Below the pieces are notes generated by a model. It worked only from the letters and a program-made list of their open reading frames with translations. It was not told the DNA's origin and made no database searches. A DNA stretch of 64,000 nucleotides, from contig JACTAT010000002.1 of NCBI GenBank assembly GCA_014526335.1, positions 4,549,832-4,613,831 of the forward strand. The letters are read 5' to 3'. Position numbers and translations under genes: made by a program. Shown here piece by piece: positions 1 through 12,800 of this stretch (within the stretch, counting starts at the first letter, position 1; every line of letters begins with the position of its first letter). The stretch is from Chrysaora quinquecirrha (Eukaryota > Cnidaria > Scyphozoa > Semaeostomeae > Pelagiidae).

Positions 1-3000
1 AGACTTGCCTTTTTGGCGATTTTTGGAGAATAATTTTTTCACCTAAATTCGACCTAGTTTTGTAGAAAAACACTTTATTTATCCCCTACAGGCTATTTAG
101 GAGGTATCTGGAAGGATTTATTAACTATTTTCGAAGAAAAACGGGAGTTTTCAGAACCCTTGATTTCGGCCGATTTTTGGCCATTTGGCAAGGCTATAGA
201 CTTGCCTTTTTGGCGATTTTTGGAGAAAAATTTTTTCACCTAAATTCAACCTAGTTTTCTAGAAAAACACTTTATTTACCCCCTACAGGCTTTTTAGGGA
301 GAATCTGGTAGGATTTAGTAACTATTTTTGAAGAAAAAAGGGAGTTTTCAAAAACCCTGATTTTGGCCATTTGGCAAGGCTATAGACTTGCCTTTTGGCG
401 ATTTTAGAGAAAAATTTTTCACCTAAATTCAACCTAATTTGGTAGAAAACACTTTATTTACCCCTACAGGGCTTTCAGGAGCATTTGGTAGGATTTACTA
501 ACTATATTTTAAGAAAAACGGAGTTTTCAAAACCCTTATTTTGACCGATTTTTGGCCATTTGGCAAGGCTATAGACTTGCCTTTTGGCGATTTTAGAGAA
601 AAATTTTTCACCTAAATTCAACCTAATTTGGTAGAAAACACTTTATTTACCCCTACAGGGCTTTCAGGAGCATTTGGTAGGATTTACTAACTATATTTTA
701 AGAAAAACGGGAGTTTTCAAAAACCCTTATTTTGACCGATTTTTGGCCATTTGGCAAGGCTATAGACTTGCCTTTTTGGCGATTTTTGGAGAAAATTTTT
801 TTCACCTAAATTCAACCTAATTTGGTGGAAAAACACTTTATTTACCCCCTACAGACCTTTTAGGGGGTATCTGGTAGGATTTAGTTACCATTTATGAAGA
901 AAAAAGTGAGTTTCCAGAACCCCTGATTTTGGCCGATTTTTGGCCATTTGGCAAGGCTATAGACTTGCCTTTTTGGCGATTTTTGGAGAAAAATTTTTTC
1001 ACCTAAATTCAATCTAGTTTGGTGGGAAAACACTTTATTTACCCCCTACAGACCTTTTAGGGGGCATCTGGTAGGATTTAGGAACTATTTTGGAAGAAAA
1101 ACGGGATTTTTCAAAAAGCCTGATTTGAGCGATTTTTGGCCATTTGGCAAGGCTATAGACTTGCCTTTTTGGCGATTTTTGGAGAATAATTTTTTCACCT
1201 AAATTCAACCTAGTTTTGTACAAAAACAATTCATTTACCCCCTACAGGCTTTTTAGGGGGTATCTGGTAGGATTTAGTTACCATTTATGAAGAAAAAAGT
1301 GAGTTTCCAGAACCCCTGATTTTGGCCGATTTTTGGCCATTTGGCAAGGCTATAGACTTGCCTTTTTGGCGATTTTGGGAGAAAAATTTTTTCACCAAAA
1401 TTCAATCTAGTTTTATAGAAAAACACTTTATTTATCCCCTACAGGCTATTTGGGAGGTATCTGGCAAGATATATTAACTATTTTCGAAGAAAAACGGGAG
1501 TTTTCAAAACACCTGATTTTGGCCGATTTTTGGCCATTTTGCAAGGCTATAGACTTGCCTTTTTGGCGATTTTTGGAGAATAATTTTTTCACCTAAATTC
1601 GACCTAGTTTTGTAGAGAAACACTTTATTTATCCCCTACAGGCTATTTAGGAGGTATCTGGAAGGATTTATTAACTATTTTCGAAGAAAAACGGGAGTTT
1701 TCAGAACCCTTGATTTCGGCCGATTTTTGGCCATTTGGCAAGGCTATAGACTTGCCTTTTTGGCGATTTTTGGAGAAAAATTTTTTCACCTAAATTCAAC
1801 CTAGTTTTCTAGAAAAACACTTTATTTACCCCCTACAGGCTTTTTAGGGAGAATCTGGTAGGATTTAGTAACTATTTTTGAAGAAAAAAGGGAGTTTTCA
1901 AAAACCCTGATTTTGGCCATTTGGCAAGGCTATAGACTTGCCTTTTTGGCGATTTTTAGAGAAAAATTTTTTCACCTAAATTCAACCTAATTTGGTAGAA
2001 AACACTTTATTTACCCCCTACAGGGCTTTCAGGGAGCATTTGGTAGGATTTACTAACTATATTTTAAGAAAAACGGGAGTTTTCAAAAACCCTTATTTTG
2101 ACCGATTTTTGGCCATTTGGCAAGGCTATAGACTTGCCTTTTTGGCGATTTTTAGAGAAAAATTTTTTCACCTAAATTCAACCTAATTTGGTAGAAAACA
2201 CTTTATTTACCCCCTACAGGGCTTTCAGGAGCATTTGGTAGGATTTACTAACTATATTTTAAGAAAAACGGGAGTTTTCAAAAACCCTTATTTTGACCGA
2301 TTTTTGGCCATTTGGCAAGGCTATAGACTTGCCTTTTTGGCGATTTTTGGAGAAAATTTTTTTCACCTAAATTCAACCTAATTTGGTGGAAAAACACTTT
2401 ATTTACCCCCTACAGACCTTTTAGGGGGTATCTGGTAGGATTTAGTTACCATTTATGAAGAAAAAAGTGAGTTTCCAGAACCCCTGATTTTGGCCGATTT
2501 TTGGCCATTTGGCAAGGCTATAGACTTGCCTTTTTGGCGATTTTTGGAGAAAAATTTTTTCACCTAAATTCAATCTAATTTGGTGGGAAAACACTTTATT
2601 TACCCCCTACAGACCTTTTAGGGGGCATCTGGTAGGATTTAGGAACTATTTTGGAAGAAAAACGGGATTTTTCAAAAAGCCTGATTTGAGCGATTTTTGG
2701 CCATTTGGCAAGGCTATAGACTTGCCTTTTTGGCGATTTTTGGAGAATAATTTTTTCACCTAAATTCAACCTAGTTTTGTACAAAACAATTCATTTACCC
2801 CTACAGGCTTTTTAGGGGTATCTGGTAGGATTTAGTTACCATTTATGAAGAAAAAGTGAGTTTCAGAACCCTGATTTTGGCCGATTTTTGGCCATTTGGC
2901 AAGGCTATAGACTTGCCTTTTTGGCGATTTTGGGAGAAAAATTTTTTCACCAAAATTCAATCTAGTTTTATTGAAAAACACTTTATTTATCCCCTACAGG

Positions 3001-5580
3001 CTATTTAGGAGGTATCTGGCAAGATATATTAACTATTTTCGAAGAAAAACGGGAGTTTTCAAAACACCTGATTTTGGCCGATTTTTGGCCATTTGGCAAG
3101 GCTATAAACTTGCCTTTTTGGCCATTTTTAGAGAAAAATTTTTCCACCTAAATTCATCCTAATTTGGTGGAAAAACACTTTATTTACTCCCTACAGACCT
3201 CTTAGGGGTTATCTGGTAGGATTTAGTAACTATTTTTGAAGAAAATCGGGAGTTTCCAGAACCCCTGATTTCGGCCGATTTTTGGCCATTTGGCAAGGCT
3301 ATAGACTTGCCTTTTTGGCGATTTTGGGAGAAAATTTTTTTCACCAAAATTCAATCTAGTTTTATAGAAAAACACTTTATTTATCTCCTACAGGCTATTT
3401 AGGAGGTATCTGGCAAGACTATTTTCGAAGAAAAACGGGAGTTTTCAAAACATCTGATTTTGGCCGATTTTTGGCCATTTGGCAAGGCTATAAACTTGCC
3501 TTTTTGGCGATTTTCGGAGAAAAATTTTTTCACCTAAATTCAACCTAGTTTTGTAGAAAAACACCTTATTTATCCCCTACAGGCTATTTAGGGGGTATCT
3601 GGTAGGATTTAGTTGCCATTTATGAAGAAAAAAGGGAGTTTTCAAAACCCCTGATTTTGGCCAATTTTTGCCCATTTGGCAAGGCTATAGGCTTGCCTTG
3701 TTTTGACGATTTTTGGAGAAAAATTTTTTCACCTAAATTCAACCTAGTTTTCTAGAAAAACACTTTATTTACGCCCTACAGGCTTTTTAGGGAGAATCTG
3801 GTAGGATTTAATAACTATTTTTAAGAAAAACCGGAGTTTTCAAAAACCCTTCTTTTGACCGAATTTTGGCCATTTGGCAAGGCTATAGACTTGCCTTTTT
3901 GACGATTTTTGGAGAAAAATTTTTTCACCTAAATTCAACCTAATTTGGTAGAAAAACACTTTATTTACCCCCTACAGGGCTTTTAGGGAGCATTTGGTAG
4001 GATTTAATAACTATTTTTTAAGAAAAACGGGAGTTTTCAAAAACCCTTCTTTTGACCGAATTTTGGCCATTTGGCAAGGCTATAGACTTACCTTTTGGCG
4101 ATATTTAGAGAAAAATTTTTTCACCTAAATTCAACCTAATTTGGTAGAAAAACACTTTGTTTACCCCCTAGAGGGCTTTTAGGGTGTATCTGGTATTATT
4201 TAGTAACTATTTCTGAAGAAAATCGGGAGTTTTCAAAAACCCTGATTTTGACCGATTTTTGGCCATTTGGCAAGGCTATAGACTTGCCTTTTTGGCGATT
4301 TTTGGAGAAAAATTTTTTCACCTAAATTCAATCTAATTTGGTGGAAAAACACTTTATTTATCCCCTACAGGCTTCTTAGGGGGTATCTAGTAGGATTTAT
4401 TAACTATTTCGAAGAAACTCGGGAGTTTCCAGAACCCCTGATTTTGGCCGATTTTTGGCCATTTGGCAAGGCTATAGACTTGCCTTTTTGGCGATTTTGG
4501 GAGAAAAATTTTTTCACCAAAATTCAATCTAGTTTTATAGAAAAACACTTTATTTATCCCCTACAGGCTATTTAGGAGGTATCTGGTAGGATTTAGTTGC
4601 CATTTATGAAGAAAAAAGGGAGTTTTCAAAACCCCTGATTTTGGCCAATTTTTGCCCATTTGGCAAGGCTATAGGCTTGCCTTGTTTTGACGATTTTTGG
4701 AGAAAAATTTTTTCACCTAAATTCAACCTAGTTTTCTAGAAAAACACTTTATTTACGCCCTACAGGCTTTTTAGGGAGAATCTGGTAGGATTTAATAACT
4801 ATTTTTTAAGAAAAACGGGAGTTTTCAAAAACCCTTCTTTTGACCGAATTTTGGCCATTTGGCAAGGCTATAGACTTGCCTTTTTGACGATTTTTGGAGA
4901 AAAATTTTTTCACCTAAATTCAACCTAATTTGGTAGAAAAACACTTTATTTACCCCCTACAGGGCTTTTAGGGAGCATTTGGTAGGATTTAATAACTATT
5001 TTTTAAGAAAAACGGGAGTTTTCAAAAACCCTTCTTTTGACCGAATTTTGGCCATTTGGCAAGGCTATAGACTTACCTTTTGGCGATATTTAGAGAAAAA
5101 TTTTTTCACCTAAATTCAACCTAATTTGGTAGAAAAACACTTTGTTTACCCCCTAGAGGGCTTTTAGGGTGTATCTGGTATTATTTAGTAACTATTTCTG
5201 AAGAAAATCGGGAGTTTTCAAAAACCCTGATTTTGACCGATTTTTGGCCATTTGGCAAGGCTATAGACTTGCCTTTTTGGCCATTTTTAGAGAAAAATTT
5301 TTCCACCTAAATTCAACCTAATTTGGTGGAAAAACACTTTATTTACTCCCTACAGACCTCTTAGGGGTTATCTGGTAGGATTTAGTAACTATTTTTGAAG
5401 AAAAACTGGAGTTTTGAAAAACCCTGATTTTGACTGATTTTTGGCCATTTGGCATGGCTATAGACTTGCCCTTTTGGCGATTTTCGATGGGAATTTTTTC
5501 GCCTAAATTTAAGCTAATTTGGTAGAAAAACATTTTCATTAGCCTCTAGAGGCTGTTTAGAGGGTATCTGGTTATTTGCA
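1..5580. repeat. Tandem satellite array, ~197 bp monomer, with higher-order repeats
   Basis: A monomer recurs about every 186-197 bp. It is recognisable by the words GGCAAGGCTATAGACTTGCC and TTTTTTCACCTAAATTCAA; GACTTGCC recurs near 2, 199, 385, 574, 765, 962, 1158 and 1355. About 28 copies are present and the array runs off the left edge. A block of about eight monomers (1-1550) is repeated nearly verbatim at 1551-3100, and a block of about five monomers (from ~3590) is repeated at an offset of 984 bp (~4575-5230), so there are two nested higher-order periods. Short ORFs of 62-66 codons inside it are just the repeat read through and are not genes. A centromeric, pericentromeric or interspersed satellite are all possible; location cannot be judged from the window. 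Confidence 0.95.
391..665. other. Homopolymer-shortened patch within the satellite
   Basis: Compared with its own higher-order duplicate (from ~1941), nearly every run of three or more identical bases is one base shorter here: CCTTTTGG against CCTTTTTGG, TACCCCTAC against TACCCCCTAC, CAGGAG against CAGGGAG, ACGGAG against ACGGGAG. Substitutions are almost absent. The same pattern recurs at ~2781-2875 relative to 1217-1325. Mutation would not shorten every run by exactly one base, so this looks like a consensus artefact. Confidence 0.75.
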
Positions 5581-5942
5581 AGGGTATAGATTTGCCTGTT
5601 GCGAATTTCACTTAGTGTAACCTCACCTACGTTTTTGACCAAAAATCGGTTGGTTTTTAGGATCTATTTTCGATTATAAGATTTTATTGTGCTAATTAAG
5701 AACAAATCAATAATCGTACATATAAGAAATTCTAATATTTTATTTCTAAATAATAAAGTTAATATTATTCTCTACAAGTCGTTAAACACACTATGTCAAC
5801 AGTACAAGAAATTTTAATATATGTAATGTTAATTTAGAAATAGCAACTTTATTCTGTAGCTACTGTAGCAACTTTGTTCTGTAGCTACTATGTTAGGTAC
5901 TGTATCATGACTGTATAATGAATTTTTAACTGAAGCGATACA
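5581..5942. other. Low-complexity spacer after the satellite, no gene seen
   Basis: AT-rich sequence between the satellite and the first inverted-repeat element. A short local duplication of 'tgtagctact' occurs near 5855-5895. No exon, ORF or RNA gene could be supported. Confidence 0.5.
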
Positions 5943-6374
5943 TACCGTAAATCCTCAAATATTCCCCCGGGCTTATTTGCAAAAACGAATTTTCGATAGG
6001 GGCTTATTCGAGGGAGGGGGATTTTTCGAGGGGGTGGCTTATTTTAAACTTTGATAGCTCCAGTGTGTTTTCGACAGAATAGCAGAGAGAAAAAAGATTA
6101 CCTATCTGTATTCCATAATCTAAATTAGCTGCTTGCCAACAGCCAATGGCTGATTATTGGTCGAATTGATAGTAAAACCTGTCGATACCAGTTTTTTCAG
6201 TGTTGCAATTAGTTGAAAGACGCATTATAGGGAAAACAAATTCATAAGGCCTTCGAATAATTCCCCATGGGGGCTTATTCGAGGGCCTTTATTCGCACAA
6301 ATAAATTTTAAGGTGGGGGCTAATTCGAGGGGGGTTTATTCGGAGGTGGTGGGCTTATTCGATGATTTACGGTA
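5943..6374. mobile_element. MITE, 'TACCGTAAATCCTC' terminal inverted repeat family
   Basis: The left end reads TACCGTAAATCCTCAAATA and the right end is its imperfect reverse complement (ATTCGATGATTTACGGTA). Internal blocks 'gggcttattcgaggg' recur in sub-inverted order. Related copies lie at 17922-18138 and 30521-30767. It has no coding capacity; the 66-codon ORF inside is element sequence. The superfamily cannot be assigned here. Confidence 0.7.
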
Positions 6375-6514
6375 TTTGATTATGCATGAATTGAATTCCT
6401 GCTTGTTCAAAGAGGTTACAAAGGCTCGATGTTACGAGATTCAGCAATTCTTTCTGTTTACAAACCGCAGTGGAAATACTTTATTATTTTGTTTAAATGA
6501 TTTCCAACTGTAAA

Positions 6515-6750
6515 GCCCTAGCCAAACGATCAATTTGACATTTGCTCATCAAACACAATGTTTGACCGTTTGACGACATCAAAAAACATTACTCGCCAAA
6601 CAAATTTTACATAGGACAAGCATAAAATGTTTCTGACGTTGCTTCTGTGAGATTTGTTCTTTTCAATGTTTTGTGACGTGGCTAAACATTATTGCTTGTT
6701 AAGCAAATCTCAAATGTTTGGCAAACAATGTTTGATGGTTTGGCCAGGGC
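6515..6750. mobile_element. MITE, 'GCCCTGGCCAAACGATCAAA' family
   Basis: The left terminus GCCCTAGCCAAACGATCAA and right terminus TTTGATGGTTTGGCCAGGGC are imperfect inverted repeats. The interior is made of further inverted 'aaacattg/caatgttt' words. Other copies or fragments: ~7080-7272 (degraded), 19444-19800 (left half), 55173-55631, 55829-56112 and 61134-61290 (right half). It lies just downstream of the FBXL20-like stop codon. Confidence 0.75.
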
Positions 6751-6844
6751 ATAAAGTTTAGTTTTAAATTAGATAATAATAATAATACTAAATATATACA
6801 ATAAATTCAAGAAATTTCTACAATACAAATCTCAACCAGCTTTA

Positions 6845-9800
6845 TCATAAAATCCTACAACATCTACATACTCTTTGTCTGCCATTTCCTGCACTGGGTG
6901 GAGGTGTAACAGGAGCAAAGTAGGCCTGCACTCTGATATTTGGTAATCGTGCCTGCAAAATATAATATACGATATCAATGCTATAAATATCATGAATATC
7001 ATATAAATATCATAAACATTATAAATATCATACATTATAAATATTATAAGAATCATAAGCTTAACTGGTGTGAGCTTAGGACTTGGTCAAACAAACAAAC
7101 ATTGTTTGCCAAACATTTAAAACGTGCATGTCAAGCAGAATGTTGGTACTGTTTGACCACTTCACAAACATTGCTCGTCAAACATTTTTATACCTGCGTC
7201 AAAACTTTTTTAAAAACATTTCCAAGCAAGTTCTGCTTGCCAAGCAATGTTTTGTGACGTGATTAAACGTATAGGGTGGCTAAAGAGACAAAAATCGGAG
7301 TTGTATCAGAGCCTTGTGGAACTCCAATAATAATTCTGATTTATGACATATCTGAAAGTAAAATACTTGTAGAGGTTTTATGCTTAAAAACCTGATTTCC
7401 AAGTTCAAAAGCAATATGTCTACATGCAGAGAGCTGTATTTAGGTTCAGATTTAACAAGTCTTACAAAAGTAGTTACGTCCCCAAAAGGATATGTATCAG
7501 TAAGATAGAATTTTAATTGGAGATCTTACCTTTAATCGTCTAATGCCACTTCTTGTAATAAGATGACAGTCATAAAGCTCTATTCTTTTCAACGCTTGGC
7601 AATGCCTTGAAGAAATAATAAAAAAAAATAAGCATCAAATAATTTATAGAAATTAATCTTGGTTCAATACAACCTCGTCCCCAGGGTGAATAGGCCTCTA
7701 CGTGAAACTCCGCTGTCCATATTCGACCCTGGTATCGGCCTTGTCTATTCGAATTTTGATTGGCTGTTCAAACAATAGAAATTTTAAGTGACGTCACAGT
7801 TTCTTCAAAATTTCACACCAAAATAGGCCGAGAACTATGTAAAAAAACATCTATAAAGACCAAAAAATGGTGCTACATGAGATATTGTATCTTGCCTGAC
7901 AGTTATCAATGAAATTCTTTGCATTTCCTTTCTAAGAACATCTGCTTTCGGAATCTACATCTTGTGTTGATGCCTAGGCCAAAACTGCCAGTATTTTGGC
8001 AGATTTTGCGGCCGGTACCAGGGCCAAAATCGATTTGACCGTTGAGATTCGAGGAAATTCGATTTGAGGCCTGAGGACGAGGTTGGGTTCAATATAAATA
8101 CAAAATAATACACCCTACAATAGCAAAGAAACGAAATAAAGGCATACATAAGATGATCAAGCGAGGCATCAGTTATAAGTGGACAATTATCCAGTTCGAT
8201 CACTTCTAAATGTTCTATAGCACATTGACCTCCACCAAGATGTCTTATGCCTTCATCTGTTATCAACTCGCAATGTGAAAGCGTCTGCAAGAAATAAAGG
8301 CAGTTTAAAACACCAGAATCAAGTACTGATATTGAATAGTCATAGCATAACGACTACGAGTGAAGATTGATCCCAAGCTTTCAAACTTTCTCCGTTCTCG
8401 ATTAATGAACGAAAACGTTTTTCAGCTCGCGGTGAAATTGAGAAGGTCAATCGAGACCAAACCATGCAAAATAATAGCATGTAGGAGGTATTGTGGTGTA
8501 TCTTTCAAAAGCATTTGATTGCTTACTTACACTCAGTGCCGAGGTACAGAGGTATGGCTTAAAGCATGAAGCACTTAAACTTTTGTACAACCACATATCA
8601 TACAAAATGCACAGGCCCAACCAAGGTCGTTGAGAGTGGGGTGCCCAAAGAATCGTTCTTTGGTCCACTGCTGTTCAATGTTTTATCAAACGAAACTTTT
8701 CATAACTTTGACTTGCTATATTCTATATTGCAAAGTCACTTACGTCCAGTTCACGTTTATTGGTAAGAATGGTCAAAAGGTCAAGGAAACTAAATCGCGA
8801 TCTATGATTGTGGGTTTGACTCTTACTAAGGTAAAACTCGCAATGGAAGACTGAGAACTATATCGCCCGCCACCTCTCTGTAATTCAAGGCAAAAGGAAT
8901 CCAGGAATCACCACGGAGCATGATGAAATTCAGAGGAACGACAGAGTCCGCACTACTTATGTTTGCCTAGTGTCTAGCAATAGTACTTAGCATTCAGTGG
9001 ACCCCAGTGGCCTATGCTTGGCTTGGCACAGAGACCCAACACAAGCCGTAAAATAAAAAATGTTTCCCTGACAAGATAGCACGCGGCGGGCAATTCACTC
9101 CTTGGGAATTTCGTACAACCTTGCCCTAATTTCTATTGATTTCAAGAAAATCCCTTGGAAATCCTTTTGTTTCAACATAGATCTGGTACGCCTTTTGGAA
9201 GAGTGAAATGCCCCTTGATAGCAATGGGGTACGCTGGACAAAAACGTGATGCTGGAACCAGTTTGTATTGAAACAGGACCCATTAGCATTCAGTAAAAAG
9301 CTACTCAGAATAAATATATAAAAATGGGTTAGTTTTTGCTTACCAGTGTTTGTATTCTGGGACAGTTATAGGACAATGCGTTCAGAGTGCTGTCCGTTAT
9401 CTAAAACAAAATAAAGATAAAATAATGAGAAATAGAATAAGTTAGCGATCCTTTCAGTCTCAGCCGTTACCGAACCTTGACTAGGACTCCGAATGTGACG
9501 GCAACTGGGCTTCTGCATATTCAAGGCAGCAGAAGATGTGACAACCTCTAAATCTAGATTTTCTCTTTGCTAACAGATATGTCTTTGCAAAATAAAAGAA
9601 GGGGGGAGTTGAAAATAAGATAAAAAATCTTGAATCAAGGCTTTGCCTGCGATAAGAAATGAACGGCCGCTTCCACCTAAGGCTAATTTTCGTTCAAGTT
9701 GACTCAGAGCTTCGATCCTTGAAAAGAAATAGCAGTATGACCTTTTCAAAGAGACCTGGGTCGGGCGCGACATTTTTCTGGAAAATGGTAGATGGTAGAC

Positions 9801-12800
9801 ACTTCTATTTAGTTCAAGACATTTGTTCAAATCCGTTCATATACTTTCAGTCCAAAACTCATTTTGTCTAAATCCTTTCGTTGTTCTTGAGGAGGGTTTA
9901 TTGAACAAAAATATAATATTTTCACTCACCAGGACACATTCTTCAAGGTCCATTCTCTGTAACTCGTGACAGCCCTGTGAATGACGAAAATAGCGTGCGA
10001 AAACAAAATCAAGGAAAATATTAAGCTAAAATATCTCGTGCGCAAATTACCCTGCAGCTGTTGTCTGTTTTTGAACAGAAAGTTCACGAGTCGTAGTAGA
10101 ATGAAGCAATTCAATTCAATTGCAGGAAAGTAACAAAGGCTTGTGCAGATGATGATGTCATGAGCGTGAGCAGAGCTTGGTAAAAATAAAGACCTGGCTA
10201 AACTAGGAGACATGTTGCGCGTGACATTGTCACGTGTGACATGTCCCCTCCATGTTTAGCCACCTCGAAAACTTTGTAGAGCGGGACAAAATTTGTAGCT
10301 AGAGACACGCAAATGTTTCTGGGTGACAACAGAAACATTACTTTTCTCCGCACCTTGGAAATGTTGCTCACTTGTCACTCGCATGTTTAGCCACCCTGGG
10401 AGACACGCCGAATACAATTGGGGAGAGGAAGAGATGGAGGAGTAGGAGAAAAACCAACTTCCACATTTTCTACTACTACTTCTTCTCTTCCCTCCTCCGC
10501 ATTTCCTCCTCCTCCTTCTCTCACTCTTCCCGTCGCAAAAACAAGACTCGGGGCAAGTTCAGTTTATAACAACAACAATTATAAAATCTCCGTTTTGTCC
10601 ATTGCTTTTCACGTTCCTTCTTGCTAACTGAGGTTGTCATGGTGACTTCTGGTGACTATAGTTAACGTAGTTATGGTCAGCTGCGAAACCACAGGATAAG
10701 ATAAATTGAAAGAATATTAATTCTCACCCTGGTCAATGATAGAAACCCTGAATCTGTAAACTGTGAACATCTTGCAACTTCTATCGTCCTGCAAAGAGAA
10801 TAAGCAAGCAATAAGCCCGAAGTTTCTCTGACATTTAGAAAGAGGCATTTCAATCCGGCGAGGGGCATTTTAATCATTGTAAATTGACTGGGTAGAAATT
10901 GACTCGAAATCTGGAAATCCTATTTTTGTATTTTTTTGATGGAAATCTCTTTCAAATTCTAAAAATCCTTTAATCTCAATGAAAATACCGTATACCTTAA
11001 CTAACATGAAAATACAAAATACCATAGTGTTAAGCCTATTGCGGCCCGTGCAGAAATCGCGGCAAACAGCAAAATTTCTAAAATCCGCAAAGCGGACGCA
11101 GTACGCGGAGAAATAGCCACAATAGCGTAACGCTTGGGGTGCCCGGCCTATCCACCTCGCACCTTTAGGTTTCCCAACAAAACGGTACAAGTCGGACAGT
11201 TGAAATTGTAGACATTGTCTCTGTCTGCATTTTAAACTTCTGTGGACTTTTTTCCCATTTTTCGGGATGACACCATGACACCCTACAGTATTCACATTGT
11301 TAGACAGAGATTCTAGCTGCCAATGGTTGAGGATTCTCGTCAAGAGTCTTTCTGTCAGACAGCTAGCCTGAGGTTCAAATGGCAATGGTGATTTGATCCA
11401 GGGCTCTCACTTTGCTTCATATAAAATTCCTCGAAAGTTCACGAAAAATTCCTTAGATTTCATCAAAATTCCTCAGATTTCGGTATTTGTGTAATTTTTC
11501 ATAGAACAATCTATTAGACCCCCTTATAATGTGTTGCTATAGTTCAATATCACAAATTTTGCCAAATTGGAATGTTCAATCCTTTATAATAGCTATCAGA
11601 TCTATAAATAGATGTATATCTTAAGAATACATACACGAGAACCGCTAAAACTGCTCACACCTGTACACAATGAATTATCGGGTAGGAGCTTGCTATCATC
11701 GATGAACAGTAGTTTTAAGTAATAACTTTCAAGAATTCTTATTGTTTTGGTCTTTTTTGTTCTGTTATGGAATTTTGTTCTGTTATGTTCAATTATGGAG
11801 TATATTATGGATTATATTTTCTTTGGTGTTAAATTGGAAAAATCCTTAGAAGTTCCTTAACATTTAGATTCCTTAAAAAGTTCCTCAAAAGTCGGCAAAA
11901 TTCCTCATTTTATGGAAATTTCCTCAAAAGTGAGAGCACTGATTTGATCTGAGAGTCTCTTTTGAGTCCACTACCCCCGTCTCAACCTACAGATGAATGC
12001 GAGGATGAATGAATTAACGATGAATTGGACGAGTTCTGTGCTTTCTAGTTTTCTTTCATATATAAACAGAAAAAACAATTTAGTTGATTCAAGCACCTGC
12101 TATTTCTCAATAAAATTTTCATTTCTGCATTTATATTGATAAACTTTATTTCTATGCATCTCCCCTGTTAACTCGACACTCAAGCCAGAATATTTGAATG
12201 CCCTTTCAAAACGCAGCTGTTTTTTATGAAATATTGAATATATTCCTAGCTGGAAATGTCAATGGAAAGAAATTTTGTTCGATAAATTTTTACTTAAATC
12301 AATCTAATTTTATAAAAGAAAACAAGCCTACGATATAATTCGTGGGGAGATCCGAGGACTGATCTCTCTTTATTAAAAGGCAGATCTAAATCTTATTCCT
12401 TAAATCCCTGGAAATGCATGTGCTAATGACTTTAAGAACACTCGTTTGTCCACTCCATCGCGGAGAAGTTAAACTGCCCCTCCGTCCAGCTCCATCCAAA
12501 GCGGGCAATGGAATTATTCTTCCTCGTAGCCCCGTGGACAGTTGGGTGCCATTTTTCGTGGTCCTCGCAAAACGCAAACAACTTGCGAAAAGCCGAAACT
12601 CAAATACGATCCCAGACCTCCAAAAATTCGCATCGACCAACAGGGATCAGAGAAGGCGAAAATAGAGAATTTGTTGTGGTTTTTCTGTGATCTTTGCAAA
12701 CCGGAAGTCTGATATCAGATAACATGGTTTCACTTTTGTGTAATATTGCGAGCATTTCGCGCGTGAAATTTCTCGGGGGAGAGCTTAGGCTGCTGACCGT

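Noticed and set aside
1035..5539. Several 60-66 codon ORFs on both strands in the satellite
   Set aside because: They are the tandem monomer read through; the peptides are the same repeat translated and change with each monomer.
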